60,994 nucleotides of DNA, taken from positions 1,832,887-1,893,880 of the forward strand of contig CP070716.1 in the NCBI GenBank assembly GCA_020350425.1. Reading direction: 5' to 3'. The translations under genes and the position numbers were made by a program. Source of the DNA: Gemmatimonadota bacterium. GTDB taxonomy: Bacteria; Gemmatimonadota; Gemmatimonadetes; Gemmatimonadales; GWC2-71-9. The notes under the pieces are model-generated. The model was not told the DNA's origin. It ran no database searches and saw only the letters and a program-made list of their open reading frames with translations. This document shows, in pieces, positions 1 through 9,384 of the stretch (its first letter is position 1; each line of letters begins with the position of its first letter).

Positions 1-209
1 CCAAGCACCTGCGCGTGCTCGAGCGGGCCGGGCTGGTACAGCGGGCCCGCGACGGGCGCGTCAGCCGCTGCGAGCTCGACGCCGCGCCGATGCGCGAGGC
101 CGCCGAGTGGGTCGAGCGCTACCGGGAGTACTGGGAGGGCCGGCTGGACGCCCTCAAGCGCTACGTGGAGCAGGAAGGAAATCCCGAGACACCTCAGAAG
201 AAGGAGTAG
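1..209 (+). CDS. ArsR-family transcriptional regulator, C-terminal part (5' end outside window)
   Basis: The frame is open from base 3 and starts inside the recognition helix of a winged HTH, reading KHLRVLERAGLV, a hallmark of ArsR-type regulators. The wing (RDGRVSRCELD) and a C-terminal amphipathic helix follow, and the protein ends in a charged tail at 207-209. The start codon lies before the window. The next gene, 5 bases downstream, is an SRPBCC/AHSA1 protein; this ArsR-SRPBCC pair is common in bacteria and the regulator is usually thought to control its partner. Its ligand cannot be read from the sequence. Confidence 0.85.
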   Translation, partial: KHLRVLERAGLVQRARDGRVSRCELDAAPMREAAEWVERYREYWEGRLDALKRYVEQEGNPETPQKKE

Positions 210-214
210 CCGTC

Positions 215-655
215 ATGAGCACCGAGACCGCCACCTCACTTCGGATCTCGCGCGTGATCAACGCCGATCGCGAGAGCGTGTTCCGCGCCTGGACCGAGCC
301 GGACCGCCTCAAGCACTGGTCGTGTCCCGAAGGCCTCACCCTGCGCGACGTCCAGGTGGACCTCACGGTTGGTGGGCGCTACCGGCTCCGCATGGAGTCC
401 CCCGACGGGGGCGTGCACACCGCCGTCGGCCTTTACCGGGAGATCGAGCCGCCGCAGCGCCTCGTGTACACCTGGCAGTGGGAGGAAGAGGATCACGACG
501 TCGGTGAGACGCTGGTCACCGTCGAGTTCCACGCGCAAGGAGCCGCGACCGAGGTGGTCCTGACGCACGAGCTGTTCCCCAATGCCGAGGCCAAGGACTC
601 GCACGTCGAGGGCTGGACGAGTTGCCTCAACCGGCTCGAGCGCCTGCTCGGCTGA
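215..655 (+). CDS. SRPBCC (AHSA1/START-like) domain protein
   Basis: A 146-residue protein with the AHSA1 pattern: RVINADRESVFRAWTEPDRL near the N-terminus, VGGRYRLRM and YREIEPPQRLVYTW in the middle, and a closing helix around GWTSCLNRLERLL. This is the helix-grip fold with a hydrophobic ligand cavity; ligand and activity are unknown. I chose the ATG at 215 because GAAGGAG stands just upstream and the protein then begins directly with the fold. An open frame continues further upstream but overlaps the ArsR gene. It is probably co-transcribed with the ArsR gene and regulated by it. Confidence 0.88.
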   Translation: MSTETATSLRISRVINADRESVFRAWTEPDRLKHWSCPEGLTLRDVQVDLTVGGRYRLRMESPDGGVHTAVGLYREIEPPQRLVYTWQWEEEDHDVGETLVTVEFHAQGAATEVVLTHELFPNAEAKDSHVEGWTSCLNRLERLLG

Positions 656-687
656 GCGGATCCACAACGGTCAAGAGGGGAGCATCC

Positions 688-762
688 ATGCGGATAGTGG
701 CACTGACCGCGGCACTGCTCACCCTCGGGCCCCGGCCCCCGCCAGCCTCGCGCCCCCCCCTT
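688..762 (+). pseudogene. Possible remnant: start and signal peptide of a lost secreted protein
   Basis: An ATG at 688 is preceded by a good Shine-Dalgarno (AGAGGGGAG) and encodes MRIVALTAALLTLG, which looks like the start of a signal peptide. From about base 735 the frame becomes proline/serine-rich and then arginine-rich out-of-frame sequence running into the histidine kinase gene, with no recognisable mature protein. This could be the stump of a deleted gene or chance. The rest of the 656-802 gap holds a TTGACC hexamer (772-777) but no other clear signal. Confidence 0.3.
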
Positions 763-802
763 CCGACTTCCTTGACCTGGTCAACCACCACCCGCGGCTA
801 TT

Positions 803-3784
803 GTGGCGCAGCCAACGCCGATACAGTTTCTCTGGATTGTGCGTCCGCCCAAACCGCTTCACTCCGACGAGAATCTCGCCCGGCGTCAGGCGGCGCTGCT
901 CCGGCTGAGCGCCGAGATCGCCGCCGCACTCGACGAGGACGAGATCTGCCAGCGCGTCGTGCACGGCCTGCGCGACCAGGCGCTGGGCTACCACTTCGTG
1001 GGGCTCTTCCTGGTCGACGAGGCAACCGGCGACCGCGTGATGCGCGCGGCCGTAGGCTGGGAGGACACCTCGGCGGGATGGCGGGTCCCGAAGGGTGAGG
1101 GACTGAGCGCCCGCGCCCTGGAGGACGGCGAGGTCCACTACACCCCCGACGTCACGAAGGAGCCGCTCTACATCCCGGGACTCAGCACGGGCTCGGAGAT
1201 CGACGTGCCGCTCATCATCGAGGGGCAGCCCGCGGGCGTGCTGGTGGTGGAGAGCGAGACGCCGGAGGCGTTCGCCAAGGAGGACCAGGACATCCTCACC
1301 GCGGCGGCCACCCAGGCCAGCATCGCCATCGCTCGGGCGCGCCTGGTGGAGAGCCAGCGCCAACTCCTGGCGAGCGAGCGGCGGCGCGCCGACGAGCAGC
1401 AGGCGCTGCTCGAGACGATGGCCGACCTCTCGGCCGAGCTCGAGCTGCCCAAGCTGCTGCAGTCGGTGCTGCGGCGCGCCGTGAGCCTGCTGGGCGTGAG
1501 CGGCGGCGAGCTGGCCATCTACGACGAGGGCACGCGCGAGCTGGAGATCGTGGCGAACCACGCCATGGAGCAGGTGTCGGTGGGCACCCGGCTCGCCGTG
1601 GGCGAGGGCGCGATGGGCCACGTGGCCCAAACGCGGGAGCCGCTCATCATCACGGACTACGAAGAGTGGGCGGGACGCTCCGAACGGTATGCCACCGTTG
1701 ACGCGCACGCCGCCGTGGTCCTTCCGCTGGTGGTGGCGGGCCAGCTCGTTGGCGTGATCGACTTCTGGCACTCCGACCCCAACCGGCAATTCGGCCCTGA
1801 GGACCATCGCCTGCTGAAGCTGTTCGCGACCCAGGCAGCGGTCGCCATCGAGAACGCCCGGCTCTACACCTCGGCGCGGCGGCAGAAGCAGTACTTCGCC
1901 GAGCTGGTGCGCAACAGCCCGGTCGCCATCGTCACGCTGGATCCCGACCACCACATCGTGTCGATCAACCCGGCGTTCGAGAAGCTGTACGGCTACACCG
2001 AGCAGGAGGTGCTCGGCGGCAACCTCGACAACCTGATCACCACGGAGCAGACCCTGGCGGAAGCGGTGGCGTACACGAATGAGGCCTCCGACCACGCCGT
2101 GAAGGGCATCGGGCAGCGCCGCCGCAAGGACGGCACCCTGGTGGACGTCGAGGTGCTGGCCGTTCCGGTGGATGTGGACGGCGAGCGGGTCGGCATCATG
2201 GGACTGTACCACGACATCAGCGAGCTGCTGACCGCGCGACGCGACGCCGAGGCCGCCAACAGCGCCAAGAGCCAGTTCCTGGCGAGCATGAGCCACGAGC
2301 TGCGCACCCCGCTCAACGCCATCATTGGCTACAGCGAGATGTTGCAGGAGGATGCGGAGGAGGCTGAGCAGTCGAGCTTCATCCCGGACCTGGAGAAGAT
2401 CCACGCCGCCGGTCGGCACCTCCTGGCGCTGATCAACGACATCCTCGATCTCTCCAAGATCGAGGCGGGCAAGATGGAGCTGTACCGGGAGGAGTTCGAC
2501 ATCGAGCGCATCGTGCAGGAGGTGGCCACCACGGTGCGCCCGTTGGTCGAGAAGACCGGCAATACCCTCGAGGTGTCGCTCGGCCCCGAGCTCGGCACGA
2601 TGCACTCCGATCTGACCCGGACCCGCCAGGTGCTCCTGAACCTGCTGTCCAATGCCGCGAAGTTCACCGAGAACGGCTCGATCACGCTGCATGCCGGGCG
2701 GGAACGGAACGGCTCCGGCGGCGACGACATCGTGTTCCGGGTGGCGGACACGGGCATCGGCATGACGCCGGAGCAGCTCGGTCGCCTGTTCGAGGCGTTC
2801 TCGCAGGCCGACGTCACGACGAGCAGCAAGTACGGCGGGACGGGGCTCGGCCTGGCGATCAGCCGCCGGTTCTGCCGTATGATGGGCGGCGACGTGACGG
2901 TCGAGAGCGCGCCGGGAGAGGGATCGGTCTTCACCGTGCGCCTGCCGGCCGCGGCACCGGAGGGATCGAGCGCCCCGGACGCCGTTGCCGCCCACGGGGC
3001 GGTCGGGAGCGCACAGGGAGAGGGCGCCGCGGGCTCGGTCCTCGTGATCGACGACGATCCGGCCGCGCGCACGCTCATGGCGCGCATCCTCGCCAAGGAG
3101 GGGTTCGGCGTGCGCGAGGCGCCCGACGGCGAGACTGGGCTGCGCCTCGCCCGAGAGGAGCGGCCCGACGTGATCACGCTGGACGTCATCATGCCGGGGA
3201 TGGACGGCTGGACCGTGCTGTCGGCGCTCAAGGAGGATCCGGCGCTGAGCGACATCCCCGTCGTCATGCTGTCGATCGTGGACGACAAGAACCTGGGCTT
3301 CGCGCTCGGCGCCTCGGAGTACCTCACGAAGCCGATCGACCGGGAGCGTCTCGCTGTCGTCCTGGCCCGCTACCGCCGGGCGGGCGGCGACGCAACGGTG
3401 CTGGTGGTGGACGACGACGCCGCCACGCGCTCGGTGCTGCGGCGCGCGCTGGAGCAGCAGGGCTGGCGGGTAGCCGAAGCGGAGAACGGCCGGGTCGCCC
3501 TCGAACGGGTGGGCGAGGGGCGACCCGAGCTGGTGCTGCTGGACCTGCTGATGCCCGAGATGGACGGATTCGAGTTCCTGGCGGCGTTCCGCGAGCGCGA
3601 TGGATGCCGCGGCGTTCCCGTCGTGGTGATCACGGGCAAGGAATTGACCGACGCCGAGCGCCGTCGCCTCAACGGCGGAGTCGAGTGGATCGTCGAGAAG
3701 CGCGGGCTCGACCGCGACCGCCTGGTGCGGCACCTGCGCGACCTCACCGCCGGGCAGCGCGCGGCCGCCGTGGAGCAGTCATGA
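803..3784 (+). CDS. Hybrid sensor histidine kinase: GAF-GAF-PAS-HisKA-HATPase-REC-REC
   Basis: A 993-residue cytoplasmic kinase with no membrane segment. Approximate domains are GAF 28-185, GAF 200-350, PAS 360-475, HisKA with phospho-accepting His498 in SHELRTPLN, HATPase_c about 600-715 ([12 protein letters not shown] motifs), receiver 1 about 745-860 (Asp794) and receiver 2 about 865-985 (Asp914). It should autophosphorylate in response to signals bound by GAF or PAS and pass phosphate to its own or a neighbouring receiver. The start is uncertain: GTG 803 and GTG 839 are both in frame and neither has a Shine-Dalgarno; TACAGT at 822-827 could be a -10 for a leaderless start at 839. The stop overlaps the next start (ATGA). 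Confidence 0.93.
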   Translation: MAQPTPIQFLWIVRPPKPLHSDENLARRQAALLRLSAEIAAALDEDEICQRVVHGLRDQALGYHFVGLFLVDEATGDRVMRAAVGWEDTSAGWRVPKGEGLSARALEDGEVHYTPDVTKEPLYIPGLSTGSEIDVPLIIEGQPAGVLVVESETPEAFAKEDQDILTAAATQASIAIARARLVESQRQLLASERRRADEQQALLETMADLSAELELPKLLQSVLRRAVSLLGVSGGELAIYDEGTRELEIVANHAMEQVSVGTRLAVGEGAMGHVAQTREPLIITDYEEWAGRSERYATVDAHAAVVLPLVVAGQLVGVIDFWHSDPNRQFGPEDHRLLKLFATQAAVAIENARLYTSARRQKQYFAELVRNSPVAIVTLDPDHHIVSINPAFEKLYGYTEQEVLGGNLDNLITTEQTLAEAVAYTNEASDHAVKGIGQRRRKDGTLVDVEVLAVPVDVDGERVGIMGLYHDISELLTARRDAEAANSAKSQFLASMSHELRTPLNAIIGYSEMLQEDAEEAEQSSFIPDLEKIHAAGRHLLALINDILDLSKIEAGKMELYREEFDIERIVQEVATTVRPLVEKTGNTLEVSLGPELGTMHSDLTRTRQVLLNLLSNAAKFTENGSITLHAGRERNGSGGDDIVFRVADTGIGMTPEQLGRLFEAFSQADVTTSSKYGGTGLGLAISRRFCRMMGGDVTVESAPGEGSVFTVRLPAAAPEGSSAPDAVAAHGAVGSAQGEGAAGSVLVIDDDPAARTLMARILAKEGFGVREAPDGETGLRLAREERPDVITLDVIMPGMDGWTVLSALKEDPALSDIPVVMLSIVDDKNLGFALGASEYLTKPIDRERLAVVLARYRRAGGDATVLVVDDDAATRSVLRRALEQQGWRVAEAENGRVALERVGEGRPELVLLDLLMPEMDGFEFLAAFRERDGCRGVPVVVITGKELTDAERRRLNGGVEWIVEKRGLDRDRLVRHLRDLTAGQRAAAVEQS
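2250..2342 (+). repeat. Paralogous block shared with 5188-5280 (PAS-HisKA junction)
   Basis: The DNA from the PAS/HisKA linker through the H-box is nearly identical to that at about 5188-5280 in the next gene; most differences are third-codon changes. It encodes the same residues from EAANSAKSQ through the GYSEM motif. The two kinases therefore derive from a tandem duplication, with this block kept by purifying selection or gene conversion. Confidence 0.7.
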
Positions 3785-5931
3785 GCGACCACACCCACGC
3801 CGCCGAGCGGCATGCGAACCCGCGCGGTGCGGTCGCGCGGCGTCAGGCCGCGCTGCTGCGCCTCAGCACCGCGATCGCCGCGGCACAGGACGAGGAGGCG
3901 ATCTACCGCTCCGTGGTGAACGGACTGCAGGACGAGGCGCTGGGCTACAACTTCCTGGGCGTCTTCTTGCTCGACCCGGAGACGGGCGATCGCGTGCTCC
4001 AGGCCAGCGTCGGCTGGCCCGACGTCCCACCCGACTGGCGCGTGCACCGCGGCGAGGGCCTCAGCGAGCAGGCGCTGATGGACGGCAAGCTGCATTACAC
4101 CCCCGACGTCACCCGCGAGAGCAAATACCTGCCGAGCCTCAGCACCGGCTCCGAACTGGACGTGCCGCTCCGCGTCGACGGACAGACCATCGGCGTCCTG
4201 GTGGTGGAAAGCGCCGAGCCCGACGCGTTCGGCGAGGAGGACTTCGAGATCCTCACCGCGGCCGCCAACCAGGCGGCGATCGCGGTGGGCCGGGCCCGGC
4301 TCCTGGTGGCCGAGCGGCTGCGCGCCGACGAGCACAAGGCACTGCTGGACACGATGGCCGACCTCTCGGCGGAGCTCGAGCTCCCCCGGGTGCTCCAGGC
4401 AGTGCTGCGCCGGGCAGTGAGCCTGCTCGGAGTGACGGGGGGCGAAGTCGCGATCTTCGAGGAGGAGTCGCAGGAGCTGCTGGTCGTGGCCAGCCAAGAC
4501 ATCGGCAAGGAGTCCACCGGAACGCGTCTCAAGCTGGGCGAGGGGGCGATGGGCACCGTGGCACGGACGCACGAGCCCCTCATCATCCCGTCGTACCACG
4601 AGTGGCTGGGACGCTCGGGCAAGTACGCCGACGTCACGGTGCACTCCGTGATGGCGGCACCACTCCTGATCGGCCGCCGCCTCGTGGGCGCCATCGCGAC
4701 GGTGCACTCCGACCCCGAGCGGGTGTTCGGGCCCGAGGACCTGCGGCTGCTCAACCTGTTCGCTCCCCAGGCCGCCATTGCGATCGAGAACGCGCGCCTC
4801 TACACTGCCGCGCAGCGCCAGAAGCAGTACTTCGAGGAGGTCTTGCAGAACAGCCCCGTCGCCATCGTCACGCTCGACAGGGACTACCGCATCTACTCGT
4901 GCAATCCGGCATTCGAGCGCCTCTTCGGGTACGCGAGCGCCGAGGCCGTGGGCCGCAACCTGGACGAGCTGATCACGACGGAAGCCTCCCGCTCCGAGGC
5001 GGAGCAGTACACACGGGACGCCCTCGACCGGGCGGTCCACGGGATCGGCCGGCGGCGGCGCAAGGACGGCACGATGGTGGACGTCGAGGTCCTCGGCGTA
5101 CCGGTGATCGTGGACGGCGAGCGGGTCGGGCTCATGGGTCTGTACCACGACATCACCGAGCTGTTGCGCGCGCGGCAGGAGGCCGAGGCCGCCAACAGCG
5201 CCAAGAGCCAGTTCCTCGCGAGCATGAGCCACGAGCTGCGCACGCCACTCAACGCGATCATCGGCTACAGTGAGATGCTGCACGAGGAGGTCACGGACCT
5301 CGGCCATGCGCAGCTGGGCGACGACCTCGAGAAGATCAACACGGCCGGGCGCCACCTGCTCTCCCTGATCAACAACGTGCTCGATCTGTCCAAGATCGAG
5401 GCCGGCCGGATGGACCTGTTCCTGGAGGAGTTCGACGTCGACGCGATGCTCGACGACGTCGTGACGACGGCGCGGCCCTTGGTGGACAAGAACGCCAACC
5501 GGCTGGAGGTGCGCCGGAACGCGCAGCTGGGTCGCATGCGGGCGGACCTGACCAAGGTGCGGCAGATGCTGCTCAACCTGCTATCCAACGCCTGCAAGTT
5601 CACCGAGAAGGGCAACATCATCCTCGATGTCCAGCGCCGCGCCGACGAGGAGCCGTTCGAGGGCGAGCTGATCGCGCTCAGTGTCAGCGACACGGGCATC
5701 GGCATGACGGAGGAACAGATGGATCGGCTGTTCGAGGCGTTCTCCCAGGCCGAGGCGTCGACCACGAGCAAGTACGGCGGCACGGGCCTGGGACTCGCCA
5801 TCACGCGGCGATTCTGCGAGATGATGGGGGGCGACGTCGCGGTGCAGAGCGCGCCGGGGGAAGGAACCACGTTTACGGTCCGCCTGCCGGCGGCCGTAGC
5901 ACCATCGCCGGCGGGCACAGCCGCAGAGTAG
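3781..5931 (+). CDS. Sensor histidine kinase: GAF-GAF-PAS-HisKA-HATPase
   Basis: A 716-residue paralogue of the preceding kinase with the same order of GAF (about 20-175), GAF (190-340), PAS (350-465), HisKA (His484 in SHELRTPLN) and HATPase_c (about 585-705), but without the receiver domains. No transmembrane segment is visible. The ATG at 3781 overlaps the previous stop by four bases (ATGA), so the two are probably translationally coupled. Phosphate must go to a receiver elsewhere; the single-domain receiver 17 bases downstream and the receiver inside the Ser/Thr kinase fusion are the obvious partners. Confidence 0.93.
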   Translation: MSDHTHAAERHANPRGAVARRQAALLRLSTAIAAAQDEEAIYRSVVNGLQDEALGYNFLGVFLLDPETGDRVLQASVGWPDVPPDWRVHRGEGLSEQALMDGKLHYTPDVTRESKYLPSLSTGSELDVPLRVDGQTIGVLVVESAEPDAFGEEDFEILTAAANQAAIAVGRARLLVAERLRADEHKALLDTMADLSAELELPRVLQAVLRRAVSLLGVTGGEVAIFEEESQELLVVASQDIGKESTGTRLKLGEGAMGTVARTHEPLIIPSYHEWLGRSGKYADVTVHSVMAAPLLIGRRLVGAIATVHSDPERVFGPEDLRLLNLFAPQAAIAIENARLYTAAQRQKQYFEEVLQNSPVAIVTLDRDYRIYSCNPAFERLFGYASAEAVGRNLDELITTEASRSEAEQYTRDALDRAVHGIGRRRRKDGTMVDVEVLGVPVIVDGERVGLMGLYHDITELLRARQEAEAANSAKSQFLASMSHELRTPLNAIIGYSEMLHEEVTDLGHAQLGDDLEKINTAGRHLLSLINNVLDLSKIEAGRMDLFLEEFDVDAMLDDVVTTARPLVDKNANRLEVRRNAQLGRMRADLTKVRQMLLNLLSNACKFTEKGNIILDVQRRADEEPFEGELIALSVSDTGIGMTEEQMDRLFEAFSQAEASTTSKYGGTGLGLAITRRFCEMMGGDVAVQSAPGEGTTFTVRLPAAVAPSPAGTAAE

Positions 5932-5948
5932 CGCGCACGGGAGACGCG

Positions 5949-6320
5949 ATGCCGAAGATCCTGTTGGTCGAAGACAACGAGATGAATCGCGACATGCTGT
6001 CGCGCCGGCTCGAGCGCAAGGGATTCGAGGTCGCGATGGCCTTCGACGGACGCCAGGGCGTGGAGATGGCCAAGTCGGACGGCTACGACCTCATTCTGAT
6101 GGACATGAGCCTCCCCGAGATCGACGGCTGGGAGGCCACGCGCCAGCTCCGCGCCGAGCCCAAGACTCAAGCCGTGCCGATCATCGCGCTCACCGCCCAC
6201 GCCATGGCGGGCGACCGCGAACGGGCGCTCGAGGCCGGGTGCGACGACTACGACACCAAGCCCATCGAGCTGCCGCGGCTGCTGGCCAAGATGGAGTCCC
6301 TGCTGGGGAAGACGGAGTGA
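5949..6320 (+). CDS. Single-domain response regulator (CheY/DivK-like)
   Basis: A 123-residue receiver domain with no output domain. It has the acidic pair in [11 protein letters not shown], phospho-acceptor Asp52 in [14 protein letters not shown], the Thr/Ala switch in IALTAHAM and Lys in the final KPI motif. The MDMSLPxxDGWEAT pattern and [16 protein letters not shown] resemble DivK-type relay receivers. It lies between a histidine kinase and a kinase fusion, overlapping the latter by four bases (GTGA), so it probably shuttles phosphate or acts as a protein-protein switch inside this operon. Confidence 0.92.
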   Translation: MPKILLVEDNEMNRDMLSRRLERKGFEVAMAFDGRQGVEMAKSDGYDLILMDMSLPEIDGWEATRQLRAEPKTQAVPIIALTAHAMAGDRERALEAGCDDYDTKPIELPRLLAKMESLLGKTE

Positions 6321-8239
6321 GCGGACCCGACGGACGCGGCGCGGCGCTCCCGCCCGAAGCGGTTTCGGAGCTGCGGCACGACCTGCGCACGCCGGTCAAC
6401 CACATCGTCGGGTACGCCGAGATGCTCCTCGAGGACGCGGGCGACGGCGATCAGGCCGGGAGGGCGGCGCTCGAGCAGACGCTGGTGGCGGCGCGCGACG
6501 TGCTCACGCTCATCAACGGCACGCTCAGCTCGGGGGGAGTGTCGGTCAGCCAGGCCGACATCGTGGCGCTGTACACCTCCCTCGCAGAGCCGCAGCAGCG
6601 CATCGTGCGCGCGCTCAGCCCCCTGCTGGACGCCGACGGCAACGACGAGGAATTCACCGCCGACCTGCGCCGCATCCTGAGCGCGGCCGACAAGCTCGTG
6701 ACCCGGACGCCCGCGGCGTCGGCCACCGTGGACGGCGACGCGGATGCGGTCGCCGAAGGGGCGGCGGATGGCCAGGCCCGCATCCTGGTCGTGGACGACG
6801 TGGAGGACAACCGCGTGCTGCTCGAACGCCGGCTCAGGCGGCAGGGCCACGCGGTGGAGTCCGTCGACAACGGCCAGGTCGCGCTGGAGATGGCGCAGAC
6901 CGGGTCGTTCGACCTGATCCTGCTGGACGTCCTGATGCCCGAGATGGACGGGTACGAGGTGCTCGAGCGGCTCAAGCAGTCGCCGGTGACGCGGCACCTT
7001 CCCGTGATCATGATCTCGGCGCTGGACGACCTCTCGAGCGTGGTGCGTTGCATCGAGCGCGGTGCCGAGGACTACCTCTCCAAGCCCTTCGACCCGGTCC
7101 TGTTGCGGGCCCGGATCACCGCCTGCCTGGAGAAGAAGCGGCTGCGCGACCGCGAGATCGAGTACCTGGAGCAAGTGCGCTCCGTGATCGACGCCGCCTC
7201 GGCGGTCGAGGCCGGTTCGTACGCGCCCGGCACCCTGGCCGACACGACGGGGCGGAACGACGAGCTGGGCCGCCTGGCCCGCGTGTTCGACCGCATGGCC
7301 AGCGAGGTGCGGGCTCGCGAGGACCGGCTGCGGAACCAGGTGGAGGACCTGCGTCGCGAGATCGAGTCGGCGCGCGAAGGGACCGCCTCCTCCGCGGGGC
7401 AGCTCGACCACGCCAACCTGCCGACCAGCGAGCGCTTCGCCGATCGCTACGAGATCACCGCCGCCCTCGGCCAGGGCGCCATGGGGGCCGTCTACCGGGC
7501 CCGCGATCTCGAGCTGGAGGAGGAGATCGCGATCAAGACGCTCCGTCCGGAGCTGGTCGTGGACCCGATGCTCATCGAGCGCTTCAAGACGGAGATCCGG
7601 CTCGCCCGCCGCATCACGCACCGCAACGTGGTGCGCACGCACGACTTCGGCGAGTGGGCCGGCATCTACTACCTCACGATGGAGTACGTCGAGGGCATGA
7701 CGGTGCGTCAGCTGATCGACGGCCGGGGCCGGCTCGGGGTGTCGGCCACGCTCGCCATCGCCTCGCAGCTCGCGCAGGCCCTGGAGGTCGCGCACGGCGA
7801 GGGCGTGATCCACCGTGACATCAAGCCGCACAACCTCCTGCTCGACGGCGACGGGGTGCTGAAGGTGATGGACTTCGGAATCGCGCGCCTGAGCGAGGCC
7901 ACGATGGGGATCACCGAGACGGGGCTGTCCGTCGGCACCCCGGCGTACATGTCGCCGGAGCAGCTCCTCGCGGAGTCGGACCTGGACGAGCGCAGCGATC
8001 TCTACGCGGTGGGAGTGGTGCTCTACGAATGCCTCACCGGGGGCCTGCCCTTCGCGGCCAAGTCACCCATGTCCCTGGTGGCGATGATGCTGAGCGAAGA
8101 GCCGACGGCGCCTCAGGAGGTGAACAGCGAGATCCCGCCCGCGCTGTCGGGGCTGATCCTCCAGCTCCTCGCCAAGCAACCCGAGCGGCGACTCTCCTCC
8201 GCCCGGGAGCTGGGCGAGCGCCTGGCCCAACTGGAGTAG
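6317..8239 (+). CDS. Fusion protein: HisKA-like domain, receiver, HAMP-like linker, Ser/Thr protein kinase
   Basis: A soluble 640-residue protein starting at GTG 6317, inside the preceding stop codon. Residues 15-120 resemble a HisKA dimerisation domain ([18 protein letters not shown], His21) but no HATPase domain follows. A complete receiver follows (about 154-270, Asp204 in [14 protein letters not shown]), then a HAMP-like and coiled-coil stretch (about 295-360, [18 protein letters not shown]), then a full Hanks-type kinase (about 375-635) with [11 protein letters not shown], Lys407, HRDIKPHN (Asp501), DFG (Asp519) and [10 protein letters not shown]. All catalytic residues are present. It probably receives phosphate from the two upstream kinases and converts this into Ser/Thr phosphorylation; that route is inference. 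Confidence 0.93.
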   Translation: MSGPDGRGAALPPEAVSELRHDLRTPVNHIVGYAEMLLEDAGDGDQAGRAALEQTLVAARDVLTLINGTLSSGGVSVSQADIVALYTSLAEPQQRIVRALSPLLDADGNDEEFTADLRRILSAADKLVTRTPAASATVDGDADAVAEGAADGQARILVVDDVEDNRVLLERRLRRQGHAVESVDNGQVALEMAQTGSFDLILLDVLMPEMDGYEVLERLKQSPVTRHLPVIMISALDDLSSVVRCIERGAEDYLSKPFDPVLLRARITACLEKKRLRDREIEYLEQVRSVIDAASAVEAGSYAPGTLADTTGRNDELGRLARVFDRMASEVRAREDRLRNQVEDLRREIESAREGTASSAGQLDHANLPTSERFADRYEITAALGQGAMGAVYRARDLELEEEIAIKTLRPELVVDPMLIERFKTEIRLARRITHRNVVRTHDFGEWAGIYYLTMEYVEGMTVRQLIDGRGRLGVSATLAIASQLAQALEVAHGEGVIHRDIKPHNLLLDGDGVLKVMDFGIARLSEATMGITETGLSVGTPAYMSPEQLLAESDLDERSDLYAVGVVLYECLTGGLPFAAKSPMSLVAMMLSEEPTAPQEVNSEIPPALSGLILQLLAKQPERRLSSARELGERLAQLE

Positions 8240-8247
8240 TCCCCGGC

Positions 8248-8718
8248 TCAGCCGCCCCCGGCGGTCATCCGCCGCTTCGCCTCCGGCGTGAGCTCCCACA
8301 GCACGTTGACGATCACCCAGCGGTCGTTCCACCGGGCGATGTGCAGGTAATCGATCCAGTCGTGCGCGTCCACCCGGACGCTCGCGACGTTCTCGTAGAT
8401 GTCCAGGATCCGCACGTCGGTACGCCGCACATCGAGCGGTGTGCGCGCCCCATATCCGGCATCGGTCGCCCCGACCAGCTCCTCCGCCGTCATGGTCCGC
8501 AGCATGCTCTCACCCGCCTGCGGATTCACGACCACGATCCGCTTGGCCAGCTCGGGATGCACGGCCCGCTCCATGCGGGCGGCGTCCCCCGCGTACCACC
8601 CCTCGATGTAGTCCAGGGCGGCACCGCGGATCCCCGCCGAGTCCGCCGCGGTCTGCGCCTGCGCCTGCCCTGCGACCGCGATGCCGAACGCCACGGCTGC
8701 TGCAAGCACCCTCTGCAT
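8248..8718 (-). CDS. Secreted NTF2-like protein (putative lumazine-binding / SnoaL-like fold)
   Basis: A 156-residue protein with an N-terminal signal peptide (about residues 1-21, ending AQAQ). The mature part follows the pattern of periplasmic NTF2-like proteins: DYIEGWYAGDAARMERAVHP, then KRIVVV, DVRILDIYENVASVRV and a final strand WVIVNVLWEL. Enzymatic or binding role is unknown. GGAGGAG lies about 6 bases before the ATG. The gene converges on the kinase operon, with only 8 bases between the two stop codons. Confidence 0.8.
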   Translation of the reverse strand: MQRVLAAAVAFGIAVAGQAQAQTAADSAGIRGAALDYIEGWYAGDAARMERAVHPELAKRIVVVNPQAGESMLRTMTAEELVGATDAGYGARTPLDVRRTDVRILDIYENVASVRVDAHDWIDYLHIARWNDRWVIVNVLWELTPEAKRRMTAGGG

Positions 8719-8816
8719 GGCACGCTCCTCCCCATTGGCCGGCCGCCCGGGCGCGCCGCGCCGTCGGGCGGGCCGTGTCTGTCACTGCGTGATACTCGGT
8801 AAACGGGCGGCTGGGC

Positions 8817-8914
8817 GGGGCGGTTGCACGGGACCGCCCCCTGGATTCCCGACTGGGAACCTCCGGGGGCCGGCGCCGTCCGGACCCCGCCGCTCGGATG
8901 GGGCGGCGGAGTCC
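8817..8914. other. Cluster of three stem-loops between two minus-strand genes
   Basis: Three inverted repeats stand in a row: GGGGCGGT/ACCGCCCC (8817-8824 with 8833-8840), TTCCC/GGGAA (8846-8850 with 8855-8859) and CCGCCGC/GCGGCGG (8887-8893 with 8903-8909), the last extended by GGAC/GTCC at 8882-8885 and 8911-8914. A ten-base palindrome, GTCCCGGGAC, covers 8911-8920. They lie just past the stop of the EF-Tu-like gene on the minus strand, so they could stabilise its 3' end or terminate transcription, although no T-run follows. The rest of the 8719-8919 gap shows nothing else beyond the Shine-Dalgarno of the NTF2-like gene. Confidence 0.5.
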
Positions 8915-8919
8915 CGGGA

Positions 8920-9180
8920 CTACTCCGGCTGGACCTTGTAGACCTGGTCGTGCGGCCGGGTGCGCTCCACGACCTGGATGGCGATCTCGTCGCCGACCTT
9001 GGCGGTCTCGACCTTCTTGTGCTCCACCTCCATTGAGGTGACGCGCTCGGTGAAGTCGGTCGTGTGGCCCACGAAGTGAATTTCGTCGCCGACCGCGATC
9101 TCGCCCTCCGTGACCTTCACCACGGCCACACTCGGCCCCTTGAAGAAGTGTGTCACCGTTCCGACGAGCTGCTCCGCCAT
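8920..9180 (-). CDS. EF-Tu domain-II-like small protein
   Basis: An 86-residue protein that looks like a free-standing beta-barrel of the translation-factor domain II type: LVGTVTHFFKGPSVAVVKV, GDEIHFVGHTTDF, SMEVEHKKVETAKVGDEIAIQV. The pattern matches the EF-Tu/IF2 domain II element in which a cargo passes through a KVGD/GD turn. Such small proteins are widespread and usually annotated as translation elongation factor-like, without known function. A strong Shine-Dalgarno (GGGAGG) lies upstream of the ATG. It stands alone on its strand, with stem-loops just past its stop. Confidence 0.8.
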   Translation of the reverse strand: MAEQLVGTVTHFFKGPSVAVVKVTEGEIAVGDEIHFVGHTTDFTERVTSMEVEHKKVETAKVGDEIAIQVVERTRPHDQVYKVQPE

Positions 9181-9254
9181 TGCCCCTCCCTGAAACGGCA
9201 GTGCCTAATAATCGGTCCGCGATGACGGGCCCGCTAGAGCGACCCGATAGGCCC

Positions 9255-9283
9255 TTGGCCGCGTAGGGACGTGCATCTATTGT
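9255..9283 (+). promoter_or_regulatory. Sigma-70-type promoter for the 9385 gene
   Basis: TTGGCC (9255-9260), exactly 17 bases, then TATTGT (9278-9283). The predicted start of transcription is near 9290, giving a leader of about 95 bases before the gene at 9385. Confidence 0.55.
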
Positions 9284-9384
9284 TCAGCCCCGCGGCGTGC
9301 GCGTGTCGCAGTGAGGGGTCGGGGTGCCCCGGCGTGGGACCTGGGTCCATCTTTCAGGAGACAGCCACGGAAGGCGATGAACGG

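Noticed and set aside
107-214. N-terminal extension of the SRPBCC gene
   Set aside because: It overlaps the ArsR gene in another frame, is Gly/Arg-rich, and the ATG at 215 has a good Shine-Dalgarno and starts the fold.
719-3733. Open frame of about 1000 codons on the minus strand opposite the first kinase
   Set aside because: It mirrors the strong GC bias at third positions of the plus-strand gene, has His/Arg/Leu-rich low-complexity translation with no domain, and no start signal. The plus strand encodes a complete kinase.
9181-9254. Minus-strand promoter for the EF-Tu-like gene (TATTAG near 9207-9212)
   Set aside because: No -35 at a suitable distance; the match is too weak to list.
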